A stretch of DNA of 64,000 bases from Microbispora siamensis (GTDB taxonomy: Bacteria > Actinomycetota > Actinomycetes > Streptosporangiales > Streptosporangiaceae). The notes beneath the pieces are model-generated. The model worked only from the letters and a program-made list of their open reading frames with translations. It searched no databases and had not been told where the DNA came from. This document shows, one piece after another, positions 7,426 to 15,317 of the stretch. A program made the position numbers and the translations under genes. The stretch covers positions 62,001 to 126,000 of the forward strand of contig NZ_BOOF01000028.1 in the NCBI RefSeq assembly GCF_016863095.1. Reading direction: 5' to 3'. How positions within the stretch are numbered: the stretch's first letter is position 1; each line of letters begins with the position of its first letter.

Positions 7426-7861
7426 AGCCGGGAGCACTCCGTGGGACACCGGGACGGGACCGTGGCGGATGGGCGTGGAGACCGAGGCGGGCGGCCCGGA
7501 CCGGTGGGCGCAGGACCAGTGGGCGCAGGACCAGTGGGCGCAGGACCGGGGGGAGCGGAGCGCGGAAACCGGAAAGGGCAGCCCCTGGCGGCTGAACACC
7601 GACCCGGACGCGGTGCGGCGTGACCTGAGCCGTCTCGTGCTGACGCTCGTCGAGCTGGTGCGCCAACTGGTGGAACGGCAGGCCATCCGACGGATGGACC
7701 AGGGCGACCTGTCCGACGAGCAGGTCGAGACGCTCGGCCTGACGCTGATGCGCCTGGAGGAGGCCATGACCGAGTTGTGCGAGCGGTTCGACATCTCACC
7801 GTCCGACCTCAACCTCGACCTGGGGCCCCTCGGCACGCTGCTGCCCACCGACAGGCCGTGA
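7412..7861 (+). CDS. gvpK: Gas-vesicle protein GvpK
   Basis: The 149-residue protein ends with the GvpK domain (residues about 58-140): RLNTDPDAVRRDLSRLVLTL, LVELVRQLVERQAIRRMDQG, then LGLTLMRLEEAMTELCERFD. The N-terminal 55 residues are a poorly conserved extension containing three copies of a WAQDQ-type pentapeptide, encoded by a perfect 15-bp tandem repeat. GvpK is a conserved accessory protein required for vesicle formation. It is the last recognisable gvp gene of the operon. Confidence 0.87.
   Translation: MTGGEAGSTPWDTGTGPWRMGVETEAGGPDRWAQDQWAQDQWAQDRGERSAETGKGSPWRLNTDPDAVRRDLSRLVLTLVELVRQLVERQAIRRMDQGDLSDEQVETLGLTLMRLEEAMTELCERFDISPSDLNLDLGPLGTLLPTDRP
7505..7549 (+). repeat. 15-bp tandem repeat, three copies, inside gvpK
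   Basis: The unit TGGGCGCAGGACCAG occurs three times in a row (the last copy differs by one base) and encodes the repeated WAQDQ pentapeptide in the N-terminal extension of GvpK. Being a multiple of three it can expand or contract without a frameshift. Confidence 0.85.
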
Positions 7862-7931
7862 GCTCGGGCGCGTGTACGGCCAGGTCGCAGGGGTAGGCGG
7901 AGGACATCGACCGGGGCCGGGAGGAGATGTC

Positions 7932-8168
7932 ATGAGTGTCGTCGGCCGGGACGAGGTCCGTGCGCTGCTGGAGTCGCCGTCGCCCGACGCGACGCTGGTG
8001 CTGGTGGGCGGGCGCTGCGAGGTCGTGCCGGAGTCACGCGCCGAGGGCCTGGTGATCGCCAGCCGGCGCGACCTGGAGAGCCAGGTGGGAGACGGCCCGC
8101 TGGACGACCGGCGGCTCGGCGAGCTCGCGGACCGGCTCGACACGGTCGCCCGCGATCTGGGGGCGTGA
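7932..8168 (+). CDS. Small protein of unknown function downstream of gvpK
   Basis: The 78-residue soluble protein starts with ATG behind a strong GGGAGGAG. It has a regular pattern (SVVGRDEVRALLESPSPDAT, TLVLVGGRCEVVPE, LVIASRRDLESQVGDG, then RRLGELADRLDTVARDLGA) suggesting a short helix, two strands and a C-terminal helix. I do not recognise the family. It lies 70 nt after gvpK and 51 nt before a methyltransferase gene, all co-directional. It may be the last gene of the gas-vesicle transcript or the first of the next. Codon usage is normal for the window. Confidence 0.6.
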   Translation: MSVVGRDEVRALLESPSPDATLVLVGGRCEVVPESRAEGLVIASRRDLESQVGDGPLDDRRLGELADRLDTVARDLGA

Positions 8169-8219
8169 CGGGCCGACCGGCAGGCCCATGGGCGCGTGCC
8201 GGTCGGGTGGGGGGAAGGT

Positions 8220-8957
8220 ATGGGGGAGTTCGACGCGTCCGCGTACGGGCGGGCGATCGCGGACATCTACGACGAGATGGTGGAGCATCTACCCACCGGT
8301 CCTGCTGTCGAGCGCATCTTCCGGCTGGCCGAGGGAGGGCCGGTCCTGGAGTTCGGGATCGGCACCGGCAGGCTGGCGCTCCCCCTCGCCGCCCGCGGCC
8401 TGGCCGTGGCGGGCGTCGACGGGTCGCCCGACATGGTGGCGATTCTGCGGGACAAGCCCGGCGGTGACCGCATCCCGGTGACCGTGGGCGACTTCTCGGA
8501 GGTGCGGGTCGAGGGGCGGTTCGCGCTCGTCCTGCTGGCCTTCAACACCGTCTTCGCGCTGCCCTCCCAGGACGCCCAGGTCCGGTGCTTCCACAACGCG
8601 GCGGCCCACCTGCGGCCCGGAGGACGCTTCGTGGTCGAGACGTGGGTGCCGGACCCCGCGGCATTCCGCGACCGGACGTCGCTGCGGCTGCTGTCGCTCG
8701 ACGAGGACGAGGTCGTCGTCGAGGCCGCCCGGCTGAGCCCGGCCGAGCAGTTCATGCACACCACGAAACTGCGGATGACCGCGGACGGCCTGCGGTTGCT
8801 GCCGGCCAACCACCGCTACGCCTGGCCGTGCGAGCTGGACCTCATGGCCCGCCTCGCCGGGATGGAGCGGGAGCACCGCTGGGCCGACTGGTCCGGCGCT
8901 CCGTTCACCGACGACAGCCGCGGCCACGTGTCCGTCTACCGCCTGCTGGAGAGCTGA
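8220..8957 (+). CDS. Class I SAM-dependent methyltransferase
   Basis: The 245-residue protein carries motif I VLEFGIGTGRLALPLA (residues about 41-56), the acidic motif II end AVAGVDGSPDMVAIL, and motif IV-like FALVLLAFNTVFALPS. LRPGGRFVVETWVP follows as the post-IV strand. This is a complete Rossmann-like methyltransferase of the family that modifies small molecules or biosynthetic intermediates; the substrate is not visible. ATG at 8220 has GGGGGGAAGG just upstream. Its stop overlaps the start of the next gene (TGATG), which overlaps the third gene, so methyltransferase, di-iron enzyme and glycosyltransferase form one coupled unit. Confidence 0.8.
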   Translation: MGEFDASAYGRAIADIYDEMVEHLPTGPAVERIFRLAEGGPVLEFGIGTGRLALPLAARGLAVAGVDGSPDMVAILRDKPGGDRIPVTVGDFSEVRVEGRFALVLLAFNTVFALPSQDAQVRCFHNAAAHLRPGGRFVVETWVPDPAAFRDRTSLRLLSLDEDEVVVEAARLSPAEQFMHTTKLRMTADGLRLLPANHRYAWPCELDLMARLAGMEREHRWADWSGAPFTDDSRGHVSVYRLLES

Positions 8958-9967
8958 TGCAGTTGCCCGCGCCCCGAGGCCCGATCACCGACCGGCTCTT
9001 CGCGGAGCTGGCCCGGCCGCCTCACGTTTTCGGCCCGCCGCCCGTCGGCGCGTGCGACGCCGAGGACGACGACGCCCAGCTCGCGCTGTTCGTCTGTTAC
9101 GAGCTGCACTACCAGGGCTTCGACGGCGTCGACGACCGCTGGGAGTGGAACCCGTCGGTGCTGGCCCTGCGGGAGCGCCTGGAGGCGTGGTTCGAGGGGT
9201 GGCTGGCCCGGCGCGTGCCCCGCCCGCCCGCTCCGCCGCCACGGGAGGTGCCCCGGGCCCTGGCGGCGCTGGTGGCGGCCGACGACGGCCCCTCCCTGTC
9301 GGCGTACCTGCGCGGCAGAGGCGACGCCGCGCAGTTCCGCGAATTCGTGATCCACCGGTCGATCTACCAGCTCAAGGAGGCCGACCCCCACACGTGGGGC
9401 ATCCCGCGCCTGCTCGGACGGCCCAAGGCCGCGCTGGTGGAGATCCAGTCCGACGAGTACGGCGGGGGCAGGCCGGAGCGCATGCACGCCGAGCTGTTCC
9501 GCGCGACCATGCGGGGGCTCGGCCTCGACGACTCCTACGGCGCCTACCTGGGCGGCGTCCCCGGCGTGACGCTCGCGATCAGCAACGTCATGTCGCTGTT
9601 CGGGCTGCACCGCCATCACCGGGGCGCGCTCCTCGGGCACCTCGCGGCGTTCGAGATGACCTCATCGCTCCCCAACCGCCGCTACAGCCAGGGCCTGCGG
9701 CGGCTGGGCGGCGACGCCGACGCGCGCCGCTACTACGACGAGCACGTGCAGGCCGACGCCGTACACGAGCAGATCGCCGCGCACGACATGTGCGGCGCGT
9801 TCGCCGCCGAGCATCCCGGCCTGACCGGCGACATCCTGTACGGCGCCGCCTGCGCGCTGACCCTCGACCGGCTCTTCGCGGAGCATCTGCTGAGCCGCTG
9901 GCGGGAGGGGCGCACCTCCCTGTGGCAGGCGGAGTGGCGGGCCGACGCCGAGGTGACGGTGCGATGA
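8957..9967 (+). CDS. Iron-containing redox enzyme family protein (haem-oxygenase-like di-iron fold)
   Basis: The 336-residue protein belongs to the haem-oxygenase-like superfamily annotated as iron-containing redox enzyme. Visible metal-ligand candidates are the helical motifs ALVEIQSDEYGGG and RMHAELFRATM (residues about 155-180), and RRYYDEHVQADAVHEQIAAH near residue 260. These spacings are typical of HDO di-iron oxidases and oxygenases, which perform desaturation, C-C cleavage or N-oxygenation in biosynthetic pathways. The substrate is unknown. Start and stop both overlap neighbours (TGATG at the start, ATGA at the end). In many actinobacteria a CDGSH iron-sulfur gene accompanies this family, as here at 11073-11315. 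Confidence 0.75.
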   Translation: MQLPAPRGPITDRLFAELARPPHVFGPPPVGACDAEDDDAQLALFVCYELHYQGFDGVDDRWEWNPSVLALRERLEAWFEGWLARRVPRPPAPPPREVPRALAALVAADDGPSLSAYLRGRGDAAQFREFVIHRSIYQLKEADPHTWGIPRLLGRPKAALVEIQSDEYGGGRPERMHAELFRATMRGLGLDDSYGAYLGGVPGVTLAISNVMSLFGLHRHHRGALLGHLAAFEMTSSLPNRRYSQGLRRLGGDADARRYYDEHVQADAVHEQIAAHDMCGAFAAEHPGLTGDILYGAACALTLDRLFAEHLLSRWREGRTSLWQAEWRADAEVTVR

Positions 9968-10974
9968 CCACGCCCGGCGGCCGCCTGCCCGAAGCCGGCC
10001 GTGCGACGGCGGACATTGACTACGTGCTGCCGCTGCGCTGGCGCGACGACGCCGGGCTGGCGGAGCTGACCGGCTACCTGCGCGGCCTGTCCCGGCACGC
10101 CCGGATCGTGGTGGTCGACGGCTCGCCTTCGCCGCTGTTCGAACGGCACGCGCGCCTGTGGCGCGGCATCGCCGAGCACGTGCGGCCCGACGACGACCCG
10201 ACGGTCGCGAACGGCAAGGTGGCCGGCGTGCTCACCGGCATGCGCCGCGCCCGGAGCGAGCACGTCGTCATCGCCGACGACGACGTGCGCTACGACGCGG
10301 ACGCGCTCGCCCGGGTCCACGCCCTACTCGACCACGCCGACCTCGTCCGCCCGCAGAACCACTTCCACCCGCTCCCCTGGCACGCCCGCTGGGACACCGC
10401 ACGCACCCTGCTCAACCGCGGCCTCGGGGCGGACTATCCGGGCACCTTCGGCGTACGCCGCTCGACGTTCGAGAAGATGGGCGGCTACGACGGCGACGTG
10501 CTGTTCGAGAACCTCGAACTCATCCGCACGGTCCGCGCCCACGGCGGCCGGGAGGTCCGCCCGCTCGACCTCTACGTGCGGCGCCTGCCGCCCGGCACCC
10601 GCCGGTTCTGGTCACAGCGGGTCCGGCAGGCGTACGACGACCTGGCCCAGCCCGCGCGGATGGCGGTCTTCCTCGCCGTCCTTCCCTGCGTGGGCGCGGC
10701 TCTGTGGCGACGCCGGCCGGAGTTGCTCGCGGCGGGTGCGGCGGCGGCGGTCGGCCTGGCCGAGATCGGACGCCGCCGCTCCGGGGGCCGCCGGGTCTTC
10801 CCCGCCACCGCCGCCCTGTTCGCGCCGGTCTGGGTGCTCGAACGCGCCACCTGCAGTTGGGCCGCTCTGGCCGCCAGGTTCGCGCTCGGCGGTGTGCCGT
10901 ACGCGGGGCGGCGCCTGCGGGTCGCCGCGCACTCGACGCGGCGGCTCCGCCGCCGGGCACTCGCGGCAGGGTAG
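9964..10974 (+). CDS. Glycosyltransferase family 2 protein with C-terminal hydrophobic region
   Basis: The 336-residue protein has a GT-A fold. DYVLPLRWRDDAGLAELTGY starts the nucleotide-binding half; HARIVVVDGSPS is the first strand motif. HVVIADDDVRYDADALARVH carries the DxD-type metal site (DDD at about residue 101-103), and GTFGVRRSTFEKMGGYDGDV is the acceptor-side loop. Residues 225-290 contain hydrophobic segments (MAVFLAVLPCVGAALW, ALFAPVWVLERATCSWAALA) that may anchor it to the membrane. The ATG overlaps the previous stop. The sugar donor and acceptor cannot be read from the sequence. Coupling with a methyltransferase and a di-iron oxygenase suggests tailoring of the same molecule. 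Confidence 0.75.
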   Translation: MTTPGGRLPEAGRATADIDYVLPLRWRDDAGLAELTGYLRGLSRHARIVVVDGSPSPLFERHARLWRGIAEHVRPDDDPTVANGKVAGVLTGMRRARSEHVVIADDDVRYDADALARVHALLDHADLVRPQNHFHPLPWHARWDTARTLLNRGLGADYPGTFGVRRSTFEKMGGYDGDVLFENLELIRTVRAHGGREVRPLDLYVRRLPPGTRRFWSQRVRQAYDDLAQPARMAVFLAVLPCVGAALWRRRPELLAAGAAAAVGLAEIGRRRSGGRRVFPATAALFAPVWVLERATCSWAALAARFALGGVPYAGRRLRVAAHSTRRLRRRALAAG

Positions 10975-11020
10975 GCGCGGGACCGTTCTCGAACGAGGCA
11001 GTGGACCGGCGGCCGGGGCA

Positions 11021-11085
11021 TCGGTCGGCCGGGCGGGGTCGGTCAGCCCGGCGGGTCAGCCGGGCGGGTCGGTCAGCCGGGCGAG
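11021..11085. repeat. Four imperfect copies of a 17-bp tandem repeat at a convergent gene end
   Basis: Copies of TCGGTCAGCCGGGCGGG (the third shortened to 13 bp) run between the glycosyltransferase and the CDGSH gene and include the CDGSH stop codon region. The last residues of the CDGSH protein (PDSPG) are encoded at or just beyond the edge of the repeat. No hairpin with a T-run is seen. Confidence 0.6.
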
Positions 11086-11315
11086 TCGGGCTCGCTCGTC
11101 GCGCGGAAGCCGACCGCCTTGTGGGAGCCGTCGCAGAACGGCTTGGTCGAGGACCTGCCGCAGCGGCACAGCGCCACCGTGGTCCTGCCCGGGTCGATGC
11201 GCCGCCCGTCCTGCGTCACCAGCGTGAACGGCCCACGCACCAGCAGCGGGCCGTCCTCGCAGGGAGTCACCGTGACCGCCGTCACCGTGGCCGGGTCCTC
11301 CGCCATGTGCTCCAT
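11073..11315 (-). CDS. CDGSH iron-sulfur domain protein
   Basis: The 80-residue protein contains the complete CDGSH 2Fe-2S signature CRCGRSSTKPFCDGSH (residues about 50-65), with three Cys and one His ligand in the standard C-x-C-x2-(S/T)-x3-P-x-C-D-G-S/A/T-H arrangement. Upstream is a short beta domain (VTAVTVTPCEDGPLLVRGPF). These small soluble proteins handle redox or iron-sulfur transfer. GGAG overlaps the first Met codon, so an alternative start three codons downstream (11306) with better spacing is possible. It converges on the methyltransferase/di-iron/glycosyltransferase operon. The pairing of CDGSH and HDO genes is recurrent in actinobacteria. Confidence 0.85.
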   Translation of the reverse strand: MEHMAEDPATVTAVTVTPCEDGPLLVRGPFTLVTQDGRRIDPGRTTVALCRCGRSSTKPFCDGSHKAVGFRATSEPDSPG

Positions 11316-11370
11316 GCGGTGCAGCCTGCCCGGGACGGTGACGGCATAACACGTGGTCAGCGGCGTACGG

Positions 11371-13524
11371 TCAGTCCCATCTCGCGCAGTGGGCGGAGGG
11401 GCTGAAGGCCCAGCACCCGGCCCGGCCCGCGGCCGGTTCGTCCGCCGCGAGCGCGAACCCGGCGAACGGCCCGCTGAACGCGCCGGGGACGCCCGACGGA
11501 CTGGGCAGGCCCGACTTCACGCTCGGCGGGGCGAAGGCCCAGCGTGGCGTCGCCGTGCCGCCCGTCCGCCCGCCGCCCGGGAGCGCCTGGGAGTGCCCCG
11601 GCGTACGGCTCCGCCAGGGCGCCAGGCTCCAGCAGCCGGCCGTGCCGTCGTCCCCGCATCGAACATGCGTATGGGCGACCAGCGGCGGCAGCGGCAGGTA
11701 TCCCGGGATCACGATCGGCGTGGCCGGCGGCTGCCCGCCCGTGGGAGGCGGCACCGCCGCCGTACGGGCGTTGAGCGACGGCACGGGGGTCACCCACGTC
11801 GTACTGCCCGGAGACGTCGGCACGGCCGTGGCGCCGGTGGTCGGCGTCACCGCCGGGAAGGCCGTCCGTGCCGGCGTCGCCGTACCGGCCGCCGTGGGGA
11901 CGGCGGGCGGGGTGGCGGGCGGCGTTGCGGTGGGGAGCGCGGTCGAGGTGACGGCCGCGCTCGGCTTGGGCTGCGTTGCCTGCTGTGTCGGCTGCTGCTC
12001 CGGCTTGTGCGTCGGCCTGTCGCTCGAGGTCGGCTTGGCCGTGGGCTTCGGCTTCGGAGTGGCCTTGGCCGTGGGGTTCGGCTTCGGGCTCGGCTTGGCG
12101 GTCGGCTTCTCCGTCGCTTTGTCCGTGGGCTTTCCTGTGGGCTTGGCTGTGGGCTTGTCTGTGGGCTTGGCTGTCGCTTTCTCCGTGGCCGTGGGGCTCG
12201 GGTTGCTGCTCGCCGGGGAGCCCGGGGTGGGCGAGACGCTCACCGAGACGGTCGCGTTCGGGCTGGCCTGCGGTGTCGCGGCCGCGGTGGGCGCGGTGGC
12301 GCCGCTCGCGGCAGGTGCGGGAGCCGGGGTGGCGACGCCCTGCGCCTGCGCCCCCTTCGCCGTCGCGGTGGGCGCGCTGGCGGTCGGCGCCGGCGCGCCT
12401 TGAGCGGTCTGGCCGGGAGTCGCGGTCGCGGCGCCGCCGGCCGTCGGCCCCGGAGTCGAGGCGGCGCCCTGCCCGCCGTTCTGCCCCGACTTGCCCTGCC
12501 CGATCGGCGCGGACAGGGCCTTCGTCATGGGGCCGCTGCTCGCGGTGGGAGTGGGCCCCTGCGGAGCCGACGGCGAGGACGCAGGCGGTGTCGCCGTACC
12601 GCCCGGCGTGTACGGCGACGGAGTGGCCGGAGGCGGCGGGGCGGAGCCCTCGGCGTGGCCGTTGCCGCCGGTGTGACCTGAGGTGCCGGTCGACCGGTCG
12701 CCTCTGGTGCGGCCGGACTCGCGGCTGTGATCACGGGTGCCGCGGGCCGTCCGGTCGCCCACGCGGTAGGCCGTCCGGTCCCGGGTGGAGGTGCCGCCAG
12801 AACCGGCGCCAAGGGTGGCACCGGACGACCCGGGAGACGATCCGGTGGACTCGTGTGACTTCCCCGACGGGCCGTCGGGACCGCCGGAGGAGGGGCTGTC
12901 GGAGGAGGGACTGCCGGAGGAGGGGCTGTCGGAGGACTCATGGGCCGTACCGGACGAGCCTCCGGATGAACCGGACCCGGCCTTGTTCGCCGCCTGTGTG
13001 CCGGGCCCGGCACCGCCCGGCGCGTCCCCGGCGCCGTCGGATTCGTTGGCGGGTTCGTTCGCGGCGCCGTCGGAGGAGTCGTCGGGCGTCGAACCGGACG
13101 AATCACTCGGGCTGTCGGACGAGTCCTGCGCCGCACCCGAGGCACCACCGGAACTCTCCGAGGACTCATGGGTCGTGCCGGACGAGCCTCCGGAGGAACC
13201 GGAGCCGGTTTTGTCCGCTGCCTGAGTGTCGGGCGCGGCATCGCCCGGTCCGTTCGCGGAGCCGTCATCCGCGCTGTCACCCGCGCCGCCGGAGCCGCCC
13301 GACGACGAGGAATCCGACGAGGCGTCCGATGCGGCGTCCGCGGGGTCGTTGGAGGTGGGCGCGGCCAGGGGGGCGGCGCCTTCTATCGGTGGGGGGGCGT
13401 CCAGGCCGGGCTCGGCCACGGCGGCCCAGGGCTGCGCGACGACGGCGCCGCCGGTGGCGGATACCGCGGCCAGGAGCAGGCCGGAGACCAGGGTGGCACG
13501 CCGGGAGGACATTCGGGGGGTCAT
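11371..13524 (-). CDS. Secreted low-complexity Ser/Thr/Pro/Ala-rich protein, last gene of a four-gene operon
   Basis: The 717-residue protein begins with a signal peptide: MTPRMSSRRATLVSGLLLAA followed by hydrophobic residues and an Ala-rich cleavage region near residue 36. Residues 45-250 are Ser/Gly/Asp-rich. A basic stretch follows at about 255-290, and 300-600 is Pro/Thr/Ala-rich with a run of KPTAKPT/DKPTAKP-type repeats (DNA about 12050-12185). Only the last 110 residues look structured; they hold four cysteines (VRCGDDGTAGCWSLAPW and GCWAFSPSAHCARWD). The repeated tract resembles an O-glycosylated cell-wall stalk. AGGAAGAG precedes the ATG. It starts 20 nt after a membrane protein gene in the same operon. 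No family is recognised. It is either an exported surface protein or the substrate of the ATPase-containing operon. Confidence 0.7.
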   Translation of the reverse strand: MTPRMSSRRATLVSGLLLAAVSATGGAVVAQPWAAVAEPGLDAPPPIEGAAPLAAPTSNDPADAASDASSDSSSSGGSGGAGDSADDGSANGPGDAAPDTQAADKTGSGSSGGSSGTTHESSESSGGASGAAQDSSDSPSDSSGSTPDDSSDGAANEPANESDGAGDAPGGAGPGTQAANKAGSGSSGGSSGTAHESSDSPSSGSPSSDSPSSGGPDGPSGKSHESTGSSPGSSGATLGAGSGGTSTRDRTAYRVGDRTARGTRDHSRESGRTRGDRSTGTSGHTGGNGHAEGSAPPPPATPSPYTPGGTATPPASSPSAPQGPTPTASSGPMTKALSAPIGQGKSGQNGGQGAASTPGPTAGGAATATPGQTAQGAPAPTASAPTATAKGAQAQGVATPAPAPAASGATAPTAAATPQASPNATVSVSVSPTPGSPASSNPSPTATEKATAKPTDKPTAKPTGKPTDKATEKPTAKPSPKPNPTAKATPKPKPTAKPTSSDRPTHKPEQQPTQQATQPKPSAAVTSTALPTATPPATPPAVPTAAGTATPARTAFPAVTPTTGATAVPTSPGSTTWVTPVPSLNARTAAVPPPTGGQPPATPIVIPGYLPLPPLVAHTHVRCGDDGTAGCWSLAPWRSRTPGHSQALPGGGRTGGTATPRWAFAPPSVKSGLPSPSGVPGAFSGPFAGFALAADEPAAGRAGCWAFSPSAHCARWD

Positions 13525-13543
13525 TGAGGGGCTCTTCCTCGAT

Positions 13544-14296
13544 CTAGGGAGTGGGCCGGGGACCGATGAGGGACTTCCAGCCCGCCGCGGCGAACTCGGG
13601 CGTCCCTGGGAGAGCGGCTGCGGGTACGGACGGAGGCGTCGGGTCGGGGATGTTGACCCAGTCGCCCTTGTCCGCACCGCGCATATCGGGTTTCCACGCC
13701 ATCAGCAGGCTCATGGCGTATGGGCTGGAGTAGACGGGTCCGGTGGCACCGGCGCCCGTGGTCGCCGTCACCTGCACGAGGACGGAGACCTGCACCTGGT
13801 CCTCGGAGCGGACCTTCCATTGGACGCCGATCGTCTGCGTCCGCAGGGCCGCCCCGGCGGGGAGGTCGCCTTCGGGGGGAAGGCCGAGGGTCTCCCGCCA
13901 GCCGCGTACGGCGTCGCGAGCACCCTCGCGCGCCGCCTCACGCTGGTCCGGCGGGGCGTACAGCGCGGCCGCCTGTTCCGCCTGGCCGACGTCGAGCGTC
14001 CAGGCGGCCTCCAGGGCGGCGGCCGCGGCGGACGCCGCCCCGACCTCGGTGTGGGGGAAGCTCACGGGGTAGCCTCCGTCGCCCTCGTGACCGGCGGGCG
14101 CCGCCAGCGCGACCGACGGCGCGGTGACGCGCGCCGGCGTGGACGGCGCCTCGGTGTGCCGGGTCTGCAGCACGATCACCGCGACGGCGATGACCGTGAC
14201 GACCCCCGCGATGGCGACGATCAGGTGCCGGGGATCCCACCGCCGAGGCGGTCCCAGGTCCCAGTCGAGCGCCGGATCGGGGATGACCGGTCCCAC
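13544..14296 (-). CDS. Single-pass membrane protein with extracytoplasmic domain
   Basis: The 250-residue protein has a cytoplasmic N-terminus, one transmembrane helix at residues about 24-42 (HLIVAIAGVVTVIAVAVIVL), and an extracellular domain of about 200 residues. The domain includes AAWTLDVGQAEQAAALYAPP, VRGWRETLGLPPEGDLP and VQVSVLVQVTATTGAG, and ends in AAAGWKSLIGPRPTP. This layout (one TM and a conserved soluble domain rich in strands) resembles structural membrane subunits of conjugation or secretion machines. I cannot assign a family. It starts with GTG sharing one base with the stop of the ATPase gene (TAGTG), so the two are translationally coupled. Confidence 0.65.
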   Translation of the reverse strand: MGPVIPDPALDWDLGPPRRWDPRHLIVAIAGVVTVIAVAVIVLQTRHTEAPSTPARVTAPSVALAAPAGHEGDGGYPVSFPHTEVGAASAAAAALEAAWTLDVGQAEQAAALYAPPDQREAAREGARDAVRGWRETLGLPPEGDLPAGAALRTQTIGVQWKVRSEDQVQVSVLVQVTATTGAGATGPVYSSPYAMSLLMAWKPDMRGADKGDWVNIPDPTPPSVPAAALPGTPEFAAAGWKSLIGPRPTP

Positions 14297-15276
14297 TACT
14301 TGCCCCGGTCTGGCCGCTGTGAGAACGCCTGCCCGGCGGCCGCGGCGAGGCGCAGGTACGCGCCGCGGGTGGTGGGCCGCAGCCTCGCCAGGTCGACCTC
14401 CGCGCCCTCCTTCAGGTGCGGGTCGAACGGCACCCGCACCACCGCGCGGCAGCGTCCGGCGAAGTGGCGTTCGAGCAGGTCGACGTCCACATGTGACTTC
14501 GGCTCGACCGCGTTCAGCACGACGATGGCGTTCTTGACGAGGTGGCCGTGGCCGTGGGCGGTGAGCCAGTCGAGGGTCGCGGCGGCCGAGCTCGCGCCGT
14601 CCACCGCCACCATGGTGACCAGCACGATCTGGTCGGCGAGCTCCAGCGTGGCGCCCATGGCGCCGTGCAGGAGCCCGGTGCCGCAGTCGGTGATGCAGAT
14701 CGAGTAGTAGCGCTCGATCAGATTGGCGACCGTACGGTAGTCCTCGGCGTTGAACGCCTCGCTGACGGCCGGGTCGGTGTCGGAGGCGAGCACCTCCAGC
14801 CGGGCGGACGACTGCGAGGTGAACGCGCGGGCGTCGGCGTACCGGACGATGTGCGGCGCCTCGGCCAGCAGGGTCCGGATCGTCGCCGCGGTCTCCGACT
14901 TGACCTTGATGCCGAGCGTTCCCCGGTCGGGGTTGGCGTCGATGGCGATCACCCGGTCACCGCGCAGCGAGGCCAGCGTGTTGCCCAGCGCCGCCGTCGT
15001 CGTGGTCTTCCCCACCCCGCCTTTGAGGCTCATGACCGCGATCCTGTGGTGACCGCTGGCGACGGGCGTCTGGGCCTGGGCGATCAGTGTGCGCCGTTCC
15101 AGCTCCGCCGCCGACTCCGACGGGTTGATCCGGCCGCCGGAGAGCTGGTAGACGAGCCGCCGCCAGCCGCCGGTGGGCTCGATGCGGCGGTTGGTCAACA
15201 AGTGTTCGGCCGTGAGAGGCACGCTCTCCGGGAACTGCTCGGCGGGAGTGGGCACCGGGGTGCGGATCTCGGTCAT
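14296..15276 (-). CDS. MinD/ParA-type ATPase, EspI-like (type VII secretion-associated family)
   Basis: The 326-residue P-loop ATPase has a deviant Walker A KGGVGKT at residues 85-91, preceded by HHRIAVMSLKGG. The Walker A' strand DRVIAIDANPDRGTLG follows. The N-terminal signature GGWRRLVYQLSGGRINPSES is characteristic of the EspI/type VII secretion-associated branch rather than chromosome-partitioning ParA. EspI proteins modulate ESX secretion in response to nucleotide levels. No EccC, EccB, mycosin or WXG100 gene is present in this window, so the partner machine is unknown. ATG is preceded by AAAGGA. The stop overlaps the next gene by one base. Confidence 0.75.
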   Translation of the reverse strand: MTEIRTPVPTPAEQFPESVPLTAEHLLTNRRIEPTGGWRRLVYQLSGGRINPSESAAELERRTLIAQAQTPVASGHHRIAVMSLKGGVGKTTTTAALGNTLASLRGDRVIAIDANPDRGTLGIKVKSETAATIRTLLAEAPHIVRYADARAFTSQSSARLEVLASDTDPAVSEAFNAEDYRTVANLIERYYSICITDCGTGLLHGAMGATLELADQIVLVTMVAVDGASSAAATLDWLTAHGHGHLVKNAIVVLNAVEPKSHVDVDLLERHFAGRCRAVVRVPFDPHLKEGAEVDLARLRPTTRGAYLRLAAAAGQAFSQRPDRGK

Positions 15277-15317
15277 GGGCGGGTCCTTTCACCGAGGACG
15301 GGAGGAAACAGGGGCGG

